Assembly: GCA_003427395.1 (NCBI GenBank) | Contig: BFEA01000302.1 | Coordinates: 430,904-476,028, forward strand | Direction of reading: 5' to 3' | DNA from: Chara braunii | Taxonomy: Eukaryota; Streptophyta; Charophyceae; Charales; Characeae | Length of the DNA stretch: 45,125 bases | Notes under the pieces: generated by a model | Databases searched by the model: none | Seen by the model: only the letters and a program-made list of their open reading frames with translations | Told to the model about the DNA's origin: nothing | Made by a program: the position numbers and the translations under genes | Shown here: positions 1-10,160 of the stretch, piece by piece | Layout: the number at the start of each line of letters is the position of its first letter | Numbering within the stretch: the first letter of the stretch is position 1

Positions 1-95
1 CGGGATTTGAACTCGTGAATTTTCACGAGTTCTTTCCCTACCTCTCCCAATCTGACAACTGCCATCCCCATTTTCAAGGGAGGGCAGGGGAGAAA
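1..95 (-). other. possible tRNA-derived sequence cut by window edge
   Basis: Read on the minus strand, the edge ends with GAGTTCAAATCCCG, which fits a tRNA T-loop or Pol III B box. An arm CTCGTG/CACGAG sits just before it, and TGGCAGTTGTCAGATTGGG lies about 45 bases upstream in the place of an A box. The acceptor 3' side would fall outside the window, so a tRNA cannot be folded. It could be a tRNA pseudogene, the head of a tRNA-derived SINE, or chance. Confidence 0.22.
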
Positions 96-660
96 AGAAA
101 AGAAGAAGAGAAAAGAAGAAGGGGGGGGACTAAGGCAAAACGAGGCTGCTAGAGCAGCAGCAAAAATAAAAGAAATAACGTACCTGGCCACAGTCGGGGC
201 CAGGTTCCCAAACGGTTTGCTGCACTTGGTGCAGCAAACTAGCAAGGGGGCTTGCACCGAATATGGACAGGGTTGAAGAGAGAAAGAGGGCACCTTTCTT
301 AATTTTTGCTTGAACCTGGCCGCTGTCCGGGCCATGTTCCCAAGTGGTTTGCTGCACCTTGTGCAGCAAACCGGCTAAGAGCCTGGCTCTGAACTTGGCC
401 AGGTCTAGGACAAGGTGCACTGTTGAGATTGAACCTCAGCAGTAGCAGACCAACAAGGGTTGTGGCTAGATACAGCCCCCCCTTGCTGGTTTTACAGCAG
501 GAAAATGGCCAGGTCCTTTTCTTTATGAGTGGACCTGGCCATTTCTGCTGTGTGGGGCTGGTATGTGCCCTTGATCTCACCAAGAGATCAAAGGCCCAGT
601 CTGAGCTCGAATTTTTGGCTGAGAGCTCAGGCTGCTACCACTACCTCCCACAACTATAAA
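96..660. repeat. hairpin-rich repeat region with two tandem units
   Basis: Two direct units (about 184-256 and 312-383, period about 130) each hold two hairpins. One is CCTGGCC/GGCCAGG-like. The other is a long perfect stem: GTTTGCTGCA at 215-224 with its complement at 230-239, and GGTTTGCTGCAC at 346-357 with 361-372. A third structure at 495-550 pairs CAGCAG..AAATGGCCAGGTCC with its exact complement across a 14-base loop. Another at 572-592 pairs TTGATCTC/GAGATCAA. No reading frame through it is protein-like. Confidence 0.7.
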
Positions 661-661
661 A

Positions 662-745
662 GCAGCCAGCAAGCAGCTAGCCAGCAATCATTTGTGGCTG
701 GTGCTGCTAGCAATTCACTTGAGTGAATGCTGGCTTGCTGCTGCT
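662..745. repeat. multi-branched inverted repeat (cloverleaf-like)
   Basis: CAGCAAGC near 668 pairs with GCTTGCTG at 733-740. Inside lie an AGCCA..TGGCT hairpin (679-699) and the perfect palindrome ATTCACTTGAGTGAAT (712-727). The whole would fold as an outer stem with two inner arms. It follows a TATAAA-like motif at 655-660, so an LTR or promoter setting is possible but unproven. Confidence 0.45.
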
Positions 746-832
746 GGGAGGAGCTGCTAGTGAGAGGAGGGGGAACTGNTGCTGGTTGAAGAGGAGGTCT
801 GCAGGCGAGGGAGGAAGAGAACTGCTGGAGGT

Positions 833-872
833 GGCCATAGTTGTGGCCATAGTTGTGGCCATAGTTGTGGAA
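833..872. repeat. 12-bp tandem repeat
   Basis: About 3.3 exact copies of GTGGCCATAGTT. It is a minisatellite-scale expansion inside GC-rich non-coding sequence. Confidence 0.85.
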
Positions 873-1059
873 CGCCATCTCAGCAAGGTGAAGAGAAAGG
901 GAAGCGTTGAAGGTCTGCAGGGAGCATGAGAGGGAGGGCAGTCATAGCTGTCGCTGCAGCTGGTGGGGCGCAGGGGAAACTCTGGTCGTCTTGCACGGCG
1001 GCGGCGAGTCGTCAACAAGCGGTGCAGGGGAAACTCTTCCTGTTTGGCACAGCAACAGC

Positions 1060-1400
1060 GATGCTTCTTGACGGTGATGCGGAAGCGCTGCCGGTTTTTT
1101 TTTTTTGCGGCAGCGGCAGTGCGTTCTAGGTAGTGACGTGGAAGCGCTGCCAATTTTTTGCAGCGGCATCGCTGAGATTTTGGTGGTGACGCGGAGGTGC
1201 TGTCGAAATCTTCCGGCGTCGACGGTGTTTTTTCTGGCAGCGACGCGNACGTGCTGNTGAACTTTTGCGGCGGCAGCAGCACGTTCTAGGTGGTGACGTG
1301 NAAACGCTTAGACTGTGAGGGGCATTTTGTGGCAGCATGTTCTGGTATTGTCGGCAACGGCGTGGTGGTGCGGTTGGTGGCAGAGACGNTGAGACGCCGT
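1060..1400. repeat. degenerate tandem repeat with GC hairpins
   Basis: Roughly six units of 50-65 bp share GGTGACGYGGAAGCGCTG followed by a T-rich loop and a GCGGCAGC-type return arm. The best unit pairs CGCTGCCG at 1086-1093 with CGGCAGCG at 1108-1115 around a T-rich loop. Several Ns fall in the array, as expected if it assembled poorly. Confidence 0.6.
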
Positions 1401-3150
1401 CAGATTACTGGGAGGTGGTTGTGTGTTGAGATGGTGTCGCGGCAAGCGACCGTACTAGAAAGTAGTGTAGATCGTTTTGAGGGCGACTTGTTGTGACGAT
1501 TGTCTCCTCTGGAGTGTGATTTTACACGGTCTTCTTGAGTGGGCCGTCTCTTCAACTTCACTCACGGTCAGTTGTTTGACTCAGACCCCTTCACACCTGT
1601 CTGAACCCACACTTGCTTGGCCCTATTCTTTGAATGTTCACTGGATAGGAAGAGAAGATGTGTGTTTGCGTATGTGAATGAAAGTCTGACGTGAGTGCGA
1701 ATTGCATTGTTTTCCTTTGAACTTGTTGTTTGATTTGATGTGCAGGTAGGTAGAAGAAAGCTTGAAAACGAGATTGGCCATGTCAATGAAAATGGGGACA
1801 GGGTGTTTGTCTTCTATCTCTTGTTTGCATGTTTGTCACAAGAGAGAAAATCAGTTAACGACGATAAAAGGAACGATCACACTCACAAAAAAAAAAAAAA
1901 AAACTTAATCGGACATGGACTCGTTCCAGATGTTACCCATTCTTTCCCGAATGACCACCTTTGTCTATGCCCGTCTGTCTGAATGTTTTTCTTCTCTGTG
2001 ATCTTCTTCTTTGTCTAGGCTCACCTTGACGTCAGGCGGCAAGGGGTTGATCGTCTGCTGTGGTAGAGGCGTTTCCTTTCCCTAGGAGGCATCTGAGGCG
2101 GGGGTTCGTTGCCTTAGGGGCCGGCCNNGTGATGGACTCGGAGTGNACCGCACTGNGGGGGGATACCATGCTNTTGTGGCGGAGCCGGCCCGACTTCTGA
2201 GATCCTAGGTTCACNCGGGCGAGGACGAGGGGTATCCCATACCACCTCCTAGGGGATGGACATGNGCTATTCACGGAAGACGTTAAGTCATTGTCGGCTT
2301 ACGTTAAGGAGGACCGTCATAGTTTACCCTTTGTGGCCGTCTTAGGAGCCACAGACGAGTGGAGAACTGACGCCATAAGAAGCCCAGTTCGTGTTTTCAC
2401 TAGCTATGGACGGAGTGCGACTACGCGCCATCTTCGCGGATAGGGTTGCACCATAAGAAGTGCAAACCTAAGGTGATCAGACTAGTTGACGGGAAGATGT
2501 AAATAGAGTATTGCTGTTAATATCTTCATGTGGAAAGGTGGTACTTTGGAACAGAAAGAGTAATTATTGTCCAGGAGGACAGAGCGACTGACAAAGTTTG
2601 AAGGTGGATCCCTGACCTTAATGGGGCATCGAGCGTCCGATTGTTCGAGCTGGTCGCTGATTTGTATAGGTGGTAGCCGAGTTATTTGCAGATGGCATTC
2701 ACACCAAAGTTAAAGAAGTAGTGAAGTCATCATTAAAACGATGACACTCTAACTCTGCTTGAGAGTCGGGGCACTCATATTCCTCGCTAGCAGTCAGTAT
2801 GGGGCAGGATGAAAAAACTTGGCAACGCATCTCATCGAGTCGGAAAAGTCGTGACAGTTCATCCATTTGGCAGGCAGCGTGAAGATATTTTGGTCAGACG
2901 TCATTCAAGCATCGCTACGCATGTAAGTCATGCCCTTTTTTTATTCGATTGTTGATAAGTGAGGTTCGAAGACGAGTCAACTCATGTTGTCTTGTCGTTG
3001 GATGGAAGTCAAGTCAACCTTTGTCGATTAGATTGAAGCGAGTGGTATGCATGATTATATTGTATGTAGGATGATTTTAGAAGGTTATTCAACTTACGTT
3101 GACCTGAGTCTTCTTTTGATGTTCAACTTTTGATTGTCTTTGGAAGAAGG
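1400..3150. other. no recognisable gene
   Basis: This stretch holds a 17-base A run (1887-1903), scattered Ns between 2127 and 2265, and GC-rich sequence at 2030-2280. I see no protein domain, RNA gene or clear repeat. A short open frame at 2201-2502 is discussed among rejected items. Confidence 0.5.
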
Positions 3151-3630
3151 GACTAGGATTGGTTGAGGTTTTCTTACGCTTGGAATATCACGTCCTAGTC
3201 GACCGACGTCGTTCCGATTCCTGGGAGATCAGCGCCCCAGGGACGGGCGGCGTTCGGGCCCACTTGGCGTTTAACCATGTGTATCTATGCTACAGCGAAC
3301 GAGCACACGCCCTCGGTCGGCCTACCTCTGCAATTGCATTATAAAAGCTTTTGCATGTGGGTCGGTAGCTCGGTAGGGATATGCCCCTAAGGGTGGTGAC
3401 AGCCCCTTAGGGAAGGTAAGTTGTGCCCCGCGAGAACCTGCCCTGTCGTAGGGGACCGCGGGATGTACAGCTGACGCACTCGGCCGGAGCGGCGAAGGGT
3501 CGACGCGGGTTACCGTGTCGTCCCCGAGTTGTCTCTAAAAAGTTGAAAGCCTAAGTTTCTCCTGCGTGATGCGGCCGGGAGGGTCCTCGCTCGCGCGGGG
3601 GCCGATGCGCTCGACAACATCCTTAAGTGG
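3150..3630 (-). mobile_element. M1 module remnant, lone copy F
   Basis: On the minus strand this matches the M1 modules at 5.81, 6.34, 19.39, 35.37 and 37.02 kb. Shared landmarks are the leading GCGCATCGG, GACCCTCCCGGCCGC followed by an ACGCAGGA motif, the CCCTA/TAGGG hairpin, CGAGCTACCGA-type sequence and a final CGACTAGGACG. A Pol III A-box-like TAGCTCGGTAGG lies at 3366-3377 on the plus strand. No M2-M5 follows below 3150, so the element is truncated there. Its start abuts the CTGAAGTGG-rich repeat. Confidence 0.7.
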
Positions 3631-3866
3631 TGAAGTGCGAGTTTTGGGCAATCTGAAAATCCTAAATGGTTCTGAAGTGGTGAAAGGTCTGAAAACCCTG
3701 AAAAGCACATGTTTAGGCAGTTTGCATCCTAAAGTGGTGAAGCGTGTTCTAAAGTAGTGAAAGGTCCGAAGACCCTGAAAACCACTTGTTTAGGGAGGCT
3801 TTATCCTGAAGTGGTGAAGGGTGTCATGAAGTGGTGATGAAAAATACAACTGTTGTTAACCTTCTC
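3630..3866. repeat. CTGAAGTGGTGAAAGG-rich repeat with GTTGTTAACC terminus
   Basis: It repeats AAGTGGTGAAAGGTCCGAAG and GAAAACCACxTGTTTAGG units of about 80-125 bp. It ends with ATACAACTGTTGTTAACC. The same units and the same terminus occur at 13740-14166, after which the sequences differ, so the boundary near GTTAACC looks like a true element end. A related end occurs at 43505-43517. Confidence 0.6.
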
Positions 3867-4024
3867 TCCCTCAGCCCACTGACCCTCTTCCTTCTCCCTC
3901 GGTTGAGGAGACCACTGAAGTCGAGCCTACTCCATCTGAGGTAGACCTTCAGCAGGAGCTGGATGCTTCTGAGCGTCCACAACGCACCCGTCGTCGTCCT
4001 GCACGATACGATGATGGACTCTAA
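3860..4024 (+). pseudogene. retrotransposon polyprotein C-terminal tail
   Basis: The frame closing with TAA at 4022-4024 is open back to 3860 and gives a proline- and acid-rich segment. Its end is ERPQRTRRRPARYDDGL, the basic RRRPARYDD type of tail. That tail is familiar from LTR-retrotransposon polyproteins, near or after the integrase region. The frame is cut upstream by a stop at 3857-3859, inside the adjoining repeat terminus, so the repeat has apparently inserted into or joined the polyprotein gene. No RT, RNase H or integrase core is present. Assignment to Gypsy or Copia cannot be made from the tail alone. Confidence 0.5.
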
Positions 4025-5745
4025 CTTATCTTCTCACATTTTTTAGTTCTAAATACTCTATCTACTTCAATTTTGCCACTTCAGCTCGTCGACGTTGTGG
4101 CTCTTCCTCAACGATATTCTGGACTTCTCATCATGGACGTCATCGGCAGCTTTACGACCTTCGTCACGATCAGCTCTGCCTACTTCATACGTCATCACTC
4201 TCTTACCACCTTACCCTGTACAGTACCGTGGTTGTGTCGCATGATGGTCTCCCTTCGTCGGGTTCCTCGGAGTTGGGCTCTGCCTTGGTATACGCATAGG
4301 CATCAAGACCGTAGCGTTGCCCTGGCTTCCCAACTTACGGATCTAGCTCCGACTTCCCTGACTTTAGGAATCGTTTGCATGATTCCCGTACCCATCACTT
4401 TTTCTACCCTCTGTCGGCCCTCCCGCCCTAGTTAGGCAATCGTGCATGCTTCATCTAGGTGCGCCCAGTATATCAGGCTCCCTTATTCCCTTGCATGATC
4501 GACCCTACATAATGGTCACCCCTTTTGTCGAGCATCACCTGCCCTGATGGTCTATCTGTTAGGGTCATTGGTTCTGTTCGCTCCCAGTTCCCTACCCTCA
4601 TTTAGTCGACGACATGTGTTTCCCTGTGGTTTGCGACACACTTCTCTTGTGACATATGGTTGTCTTGTTGTTGCTTTGTTGCTCTCAGACTTAGGCTACT
4701 GCCTCTAACATTCATAAGATTTAGTTGTTCTTGCTTTTGTTGTTCTTAGGACTTGTACACTAGTAATTTGTTTCTAGACTGAGCTTACTGCCTCCAACAC
4801 TCTAGGATTTAGTTGTCATTACCTTCTGTTTTCCTAGGACATATATACTAGTTAGTTGCTTTCTGCTTTCATTTAGGCTGTTAGCTGTGACATTGCTACT
4901 TTTGTGACATTTTCTAGCCTAGGTTGCATCGCATGGACTCAGCATCGAGCTTGCTCCACATCCTCGATTACTCGGGTTTTCTTTTCTTTGGTAGAGTTCC
5001 GCTTCTTGGCGGAAGCGTGCTCGTATCTAGGCGATCCATCACAGGCCGAGGAACGTGTAGCGGACCTCTGGCTGGCCTGTGAGACCAGCCCCTTGGCCTG
5101 TTCCCACAGGCCTGTGTTGTATTCGGGGTAGGCCAGTTCAGGTCGATACCTTTGTCGGTAGGAGTCACTCCAATCCAGTCCAGTCAGTCCGTTGGGGTGT
5201 ACCCCAACCAGAGTCTGTACTTGGATCATTCTACATTCGCACAGTTCAGAATACGTGCGTTGGAGTATGAGTGGGAGCTGCGTTGTGCCATCTTGCTCCA
5301 CCCTCATCCTCCATCTTAATTTATATCCGGCGGAGCACCTCACCTGGCGGGTCCGCCACAGGATCCACCGTTCCATGTTTTCGTGCTGGAAAGGTACTCA
5401 TCCAGATAAATAGTACAAAAATAACACAAAAGTTGATATAGAAAAACAGAGACCCGAATGTTACCTATTGAATGCAACTGCTACTATATTATAGGCTATA
5501 CTTCTGCAATAGCAAACCAGAGTCAGGGTGACAGTCGCATGTTCTCTTGTTCATTCACAAATGTTAGTTGTTTCTTTAGAGACTATGTGACTTTGAACCA
5601 GACGACTCCACCTGTCTTATTTGAGCTTCGGACTACCTTTCATTGCCAATCATAGAGGATTGCTCTTCATGTGACACTCGGACTTGACCTTTATTTCCTT
5701 AAAGAAGGAAGTTTTCCAGCTGAAAGTTTCGTTACTCCTTGACAG
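4025..5745. other. no gene; small repeats and hairpins
   Basis: The stretch follows the polyprotein tail and might include retroelement 3' sequence, but no LTR pair is visible. Two direct copies of about 115 bp at 4685-4870 share CTACTGCCTCYAACA, GATTTAGTTGT and CTAGGACxTxTAxACTAGT. Hairpins include CGCTTC/GAAGCG near 5011-5028 and GGCCTGT/ACAGGCC at 5096-5113. The predicted frames here do not resemble proteins. Confidence 0.5.
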
Positions 5746-5748
5746 ATG

Positions 5749-6190
5749 CATCGGTCCTACAGGGGGAAACGTATAATGCTTCTGATGGTTTGCGTCACAT
5801 TATCGTGCGCATCGGTCCTACAGGGGGACCCTCCTGACCACGTCACGCGGGATTTTTCCAGGACTTTGTCGCAGTGGAACTTTCGTCGCTCTGGCCGAGT
5901 GCGCCTGCGACACCGCTCGTGAAGCCCTACGACAGGATAGGGGTCACGCGAAGCACAACTTAACTCTGCCCAAGGGGTTGTCACCACCCTTGGACAACTG
6001 TATCCCCGCCGATCTACCGAACCATGTACGGAAGCTGCTCAGTTGCAATCGCAGAGGTGGCCCAGTCGAGGGTGTTTCTCGTATATTGTAGCATAGGGGG
6101 TACGCGAGGTTAATCGGACCCGCTCAGAACCAACGCTTTGGGGGCTGATGTCCCAAGCACAGTTCAACGTCGACTACGACGGTCTATTTA
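5749..6190 (+). mobile_element. copy D, first M1 module
   Basis: It begins GCGCATCGGTCCTACAGGGG with a GGTCC/GGACC hairpin, then the shared M1 landmarks, and ends near CGACTACGAC. A stub of the same start lies at 5750-5775. The module is followed by about 150 bp that ends GAATAAATATCG. The next M1 begins 528 bp downstream, so M1 plus this linker is tandemly duplicated. Confidence 0.75.
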
Positions 6191-6336
6191 ACCACATGAT
6201 ACACCTCTCCAAAATAAAACCCAATTTCACACAAAAATCGCGCCTATTCCCTTTTTATATCTGACCCATAAACTTTTAATGACAATATACCTGAATAACA
6301 CTCGTGAAACTCTGAATAAATATCGTAGTGTCGAGC

Positions 6337-6730
6337 ACATCGGTCCCTTAGGGGGACCCTCCCGGCCGCGTTACTCAGGATTCGTGTAGGACTTCTTCGC
6401 GGTGGAGCTTTTCGCCACTCCGGCTGAGTTCGTCGGCCATACCTCTCGCGAACCCCTACGACAGGATAGGGTCATGCCAGGTACAACTTACGTCTGCCCA
6501 AGTGGTTGTCACCACCCTTGACCGGGCGTATCCCCGTCGAGCTACCGAACCATGTGTGAAAGCTACTCAGTTGCAATCGCAGAGGTGGCCCAGTCGAGAG
6601 CGTTTTCTTGTATGTTGTAGAATAGGGGGTACGAGTGGTCGCTTGCCTCTATCGAACCCGTACTCGAGTTGACGTAATGGGGGGTTGTTACGTCCCAAGC
6701 ATGACTCGACGCCGATCGACTAGGATGCAT
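6337..6730 (+). mobile_element. copy D, second M1 module
   Basis: It is a second M1 at a 528-bp offset from the first, with the start hairpin GGTCCC/GGGACC-like around TTAG. It contains the M1 stem-loops CTCGCG..CCCTA/TAGGG and GCTACCGAACCATGTG, and ends GACTAGGATGCATCC. It leads directly into the linker and M2, so this is the M1 that belongs to the complete string. Confidence 0.75.
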
Positions 6731-6839
6731 CCTTCTTACCACACGTTACACCACACAAAAATAAAGAATCAAGTTACTTATATAAAACACTCTTAGTCTC
6801 TTTTTGTATCCGACCCATAACGTTTTCTACGCAAGAGTC

Positions 6840-7245
6840 AGTTAGGCATCACGAGCGAAGCTTAGAATAAATATCGGGCGGACATAGGCTTATTCATATC
6901 GACGAGCCATGTCTGAATACGCAAGCAGTCATAGTGATGGCATACTATGTAGTACCCATAATCATGCAACCCGCAATGGTCTCGAGGGTTGCTTTCGACA
7001 CTCAAGTGTCCGTTGACACGAACCTTGAGGGGTTAATCCTTGTACTCTAGACAACCGCCAAGGCGATTGTGAGTCCTACCCCATTTTGCACCCTGCAAGA
7101 ATGAGTGGTAGGCAGGCCTAGGCCCTTTGTAGCAGTTGGACGCCCCTAACACTAAAAGTGGGTTTCCATCATCTGAGGCCTGGAAACAGGTCAAGGGGTT
7201 TGACTTTGACAGATGCTACGGACTTTAACGCCCAACTATAAAATG
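6840..7245 (+). mobile_element. copy D, M2 module
   Basis: Shared with copies A, B and C: GAATAAATATCG, ATATCGAC, ATACGCAAGC, GTACCCATAA, a GACACT/AGTGTC hairpin, CCTTGAGGGGTTAATC, ACAACCGCC and a final CAACTATAAAA. Near 7090 the small hairpin is TTGC/GCAA. The equivalent hairpin is TCTGCA/TGCAGA in copy B and CTGCA/TGCAG in copy A, so this stem also changes in a paired way between copies. Confidence 0.7.
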
Positions 7246-7269
7246 TTAAAAATGAAACCCTATTTTTTC

Positions 7270-7850
7270 TCAATACGGATCATTTAGCCAACACAGACGG
7301 TCTGAGAGGACCGCGAGAAATTTCACATATAAGCAAAAAATGTATAGAAGAACACACGGCAAACACTCTGATAATCGTTGTGCCACTCCCTTCAAAGATA
7401 TATGTAGGATCGAGACAAAAGTCAGATATGCACTTCCAATCTCAAAAAATACATGCAATCACATCAAGGATTCAACATCCAAAGACTACACACTACATGG
7501 GTTTAACTTCAAGCACTTCTTTGCACTCATACCCCCCGACTAAGTCATACAAGAGTCAACCTTTGTCCAACCTTCCATAATAAAATACTCCGTATCTTTT
7601 TTAAATGGTCATTCAATAAAAAAGAAACAATTCGAACCAACAGGGGCTAAGACCTTTAGGTTGAGTGACGATAAATGAGTTAGATTTAATTTGTAAATCG
7701 ATGAATCAATAACCACCCTGTTATCAAAAGGTAACAAGAGAAGATCCTCGCAGGATCTGAATGAAACTAGTCAGATCTTGAAAAAACGACTTGTGACACA
7801 CCACATGTTAATTTTCAAGACTAACTATAAATGTACGGAGAATAAACTTC
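7270..7850 (+). mobile_element. copy D, M3 module
   Basis: It matches 20930-21500 (copy A) and 32560-33160 on minus (copy C). Landmarks are TGCAATCACATCAA, AAATGGTCATT, GGGGCTAAGACCTTTAGGTT and CTGTTATC. The hairpin GATCCT/AGGATC at 7743-7757 is shared with copy C (32680-32694). The CTGTTATC/GATAACAG hairpin of copies A and C is imperfect here. Confidence 0.65.
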
Positions 7851-7899
7851 CATCACACTTCACTCAAAAACCTCCCAATGACTAGTTTGAATCTCCCTC

Positions 7900-8075
7900 T
7901 ACGCAAGTGTCAAATAGAAAAGAAAGTTTCGACAGCATCTCCCTTATACAGGGTGGATCGCGACAAAATATAATCTAAGAAAACTTTCGACGGCATTCCC
8001 TCTAAAGAAAGTGTCTTTCCAAAATTTATACTCGCCGGAAAATGAAGTCTGAAACGATCCCTAACACTCGAGGGT
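7900..8075 (+). repeat. copy D, M4 nested hairpins (short)
   Basis: It holds two degenerate M4 units with TTTCGRCRGCAT and CTTTCCAAAATTTAT. M4 in other copies has more units. The array is broken here by an inverted M5 unit that follows directly. Confidence 0.55.
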
Positions 8076-8087
8076 CTCATACATGAA

Positions 8088-8535
8088 GCAGTCGGACGGA
8101 CAATCCTTGACCCTCTATCCAGCCACTTCTCAATACCAAACATGTCATTAAGTTAGACACACAAGAGGCTCGTCATGTGCTGAAGCTATAAGAGTTACTT
8201 CAATTCCTGCATTTTCTGTGCCTTAGAAAAAAAAAAATTCTATATTTCTACTAAGTCGGATATAAAACTTAGATAAAAGTTGAATTTTGAAAAGTCAAAA
8301 TTTGACAAACTCCGTGGTTTTGTAAAAATTTGGCAAGCACTTTCCTTAGCAGATGTGACTTTACAAAGCCAAGCATAAAAAATAAACTTAATCTAGTAAA
8401 TTGCTGAAATTGAACTAAGTAAAATGAACTTAACTCAGAAAATGCAAAAATTGAATTAACTCCTATAGCTCTAGCACATGGCGAGCATCTTGTGTGTCTA
8501 ACTTAATGACATGTTTGGTATTGAGAAGCGGCTAG
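8088..8535. repeat. large inverted repeat at the M4/M5 junction
   Basis: Sequence at about 8110-8225 is the reverse complement of about 8425-8535. Matched landmarks are ACCAAACATGTCATTAAG and GACACACAAGA on the left, and TCTTGTGTGTC and ATGACATGTTTGGTAT on the right. The left arm carries one complete M5 hairpin unit in reverse orientation (8088-8143). The 200-bp spacer contains an M4-like unit. The whole could form a hairpin about 110 bp long. Confidence 0.75.
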
Positions 8536-10160
8536 ATAGAATGTTCTAACATTAGCATTTGATTAGTATTGACAAGTGACAAAATAGAGGGTCAAGGAGT
8601 GTTTGTCCAGTCGCTTCTTGTGTGTATAACTTAATTACCTGTTTGGTATTGAGAAGTATCTGGATAGAGGTCCAATGATTGTCCGTCCAGCTGCTTCATG
8701 TGTGATTGACTTTAATATATCTTTGGTATTGAGAAGTGGTTAGATAGAGGGTCAAGGAGCGTTCGTTCAACTGCCTCATGTATGATTGACTTTAACATTT
8801 ATTTGATATTGAAAAGTTGTTAGATAGAGGGCAAAGGAGTGTTCATCTGACTGCGTCATGTATGAATATTCTAACATTAACATCTGATTGATATTGACAA
8901 GTAACACGATAGAGAGTCAAGGAGTGTCCGTCCAATCGCTTCTTGTGTGTCTAACTTTATAACATCTTCGGTATTGAGAAGTGGTTGGATAGAGGCACAA
9001 GGAGTGTCTATCCGACTACTTCATGTGTGATTGACTTTAACATCTGTTTGGTGTTTAAAAGTGGCTGGATAGACGGTCAAAGAGTGTTCATCCAGCTGCT
9101 TCATATATGATTGACTTTGACATTTGTTTGGTATCGAGAAGTGGTTGGATAGAGGGTTAAGGAGTATCCGTCTAACTGCTTCATGTGTGAACGTTCAAAC
9201 ATTAATATCTGATTGGTATTGACAAGTGACAGGATATAGGGTCAAGGGGTGTCTGTCCAATCGCTTCTTTTGTGTCTAACTTAATGACTTGTTTGGTATT
9301 CAGAAGTATCTGGATAGAGGTCCAAGGACCGTCCGTCTCGCTGCTTCATGTGTGATTGACTCTAACATTTGTTTAGTATTGAGAAGTGGTTGGATAGAGG
9401 GTCAAGGAATGTTCGTCCGCCTGCTTCATGTATGATTGACTTTAACATTTGTTTGGTATTGAGAAGTGACTAAAAAGAGGGCGAAGAGTATCCGTCTGAC
9501 TGCTTCATGTGTGAAAGTTCTCATGTTAACATCCGATTAGTATTGACAAGGGACATGATAGAGGGTCAAGGAGTGTCCGCCCAGTGGCTTTTTGTATGTC
9601 TAACTTAATGACTTGTTTGGTATTGAGAAGTGGTTAGATAGAGGGTCAAGGAGTGTCCGTCCGACTGCTTCATGCATGATTGACTTTTACATTTGTTTGG
9701 TATTGAAAAGTGGTTGGATAGAGGGTCAACGAATGTCCGTTCGGCTGCTTCATGTAGGATTAACTTTAACATTTGTTTGATATTGAGAAGTGGTTGGATA
9801 GAGGGTCGAGGGGTATCCGTCCGGCTGCTTCATTTGCGATTGTTCTAACATTAACGTCTGATTGGTATTGACAAGTGACTGGATAAAGGGTCATGGAGTG
9901 TTCGTTCAGTCTCTTCTTGTGTGTCTAACTTAATAACATGTTCGGTATTGAGAAGTGGTTGGATATAGGGTCAAGGAGTATCCGTCCGGTTGCTTCATGT
10001 GTGATTGGCTTTAACATATATTTAGTATTGAGAAGTGGTGGGATAGAGGGTTAAGGGGTATCTGTCCGGTTGCTTCATGTGTGATTGTTCGAACATTAAC
10101 ATCTGATTCGTATTGAGAAGTGAATGAATGGAGGGTCAAGGAGTGTCCGCACTGTTAGTC
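8510..10160 (+). repeat. copy D, M5 array: 21 hairpin units in a 325-bp higher-order repeat
   Basis: There are 21 units of about 80 bp, each containing GGTATTGAGAAGTGGTTGG, a middle AGAGGGTCAAGGAGTG and a return arm of the GTCCGACTGCTTC type, then TGTGTGATTGACTTTAACAT. Units with TTGACAAG and ACATTAACATCTGATT recur at 8567, 8892, 9218, 9540 and 9866, a spacing of 322-326 bp. Four units therefore form one higher-order repeat, present about five times. The arms pair with many G.U wobbles. At 9059-9070 with 9090-9101, twelve pairs include two wobbles. Confidence 0.85.

Noticed and set aside
2201-2502. Possible frameshifted coding remnant
   Set aside because: An 80-codon frame (2201-2440) then a 19-codon frame ending IRLVDGKM looks slightly protein-like. 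Ns, lack of a motif and no homologous copy leave it unsupported.
4073-4435. 120-codon frame after the polyprotein tail
   Set aside because: It begins after the polyprotein stop, has no recognisable domain and is probably part of the retroelement's untranslated end.
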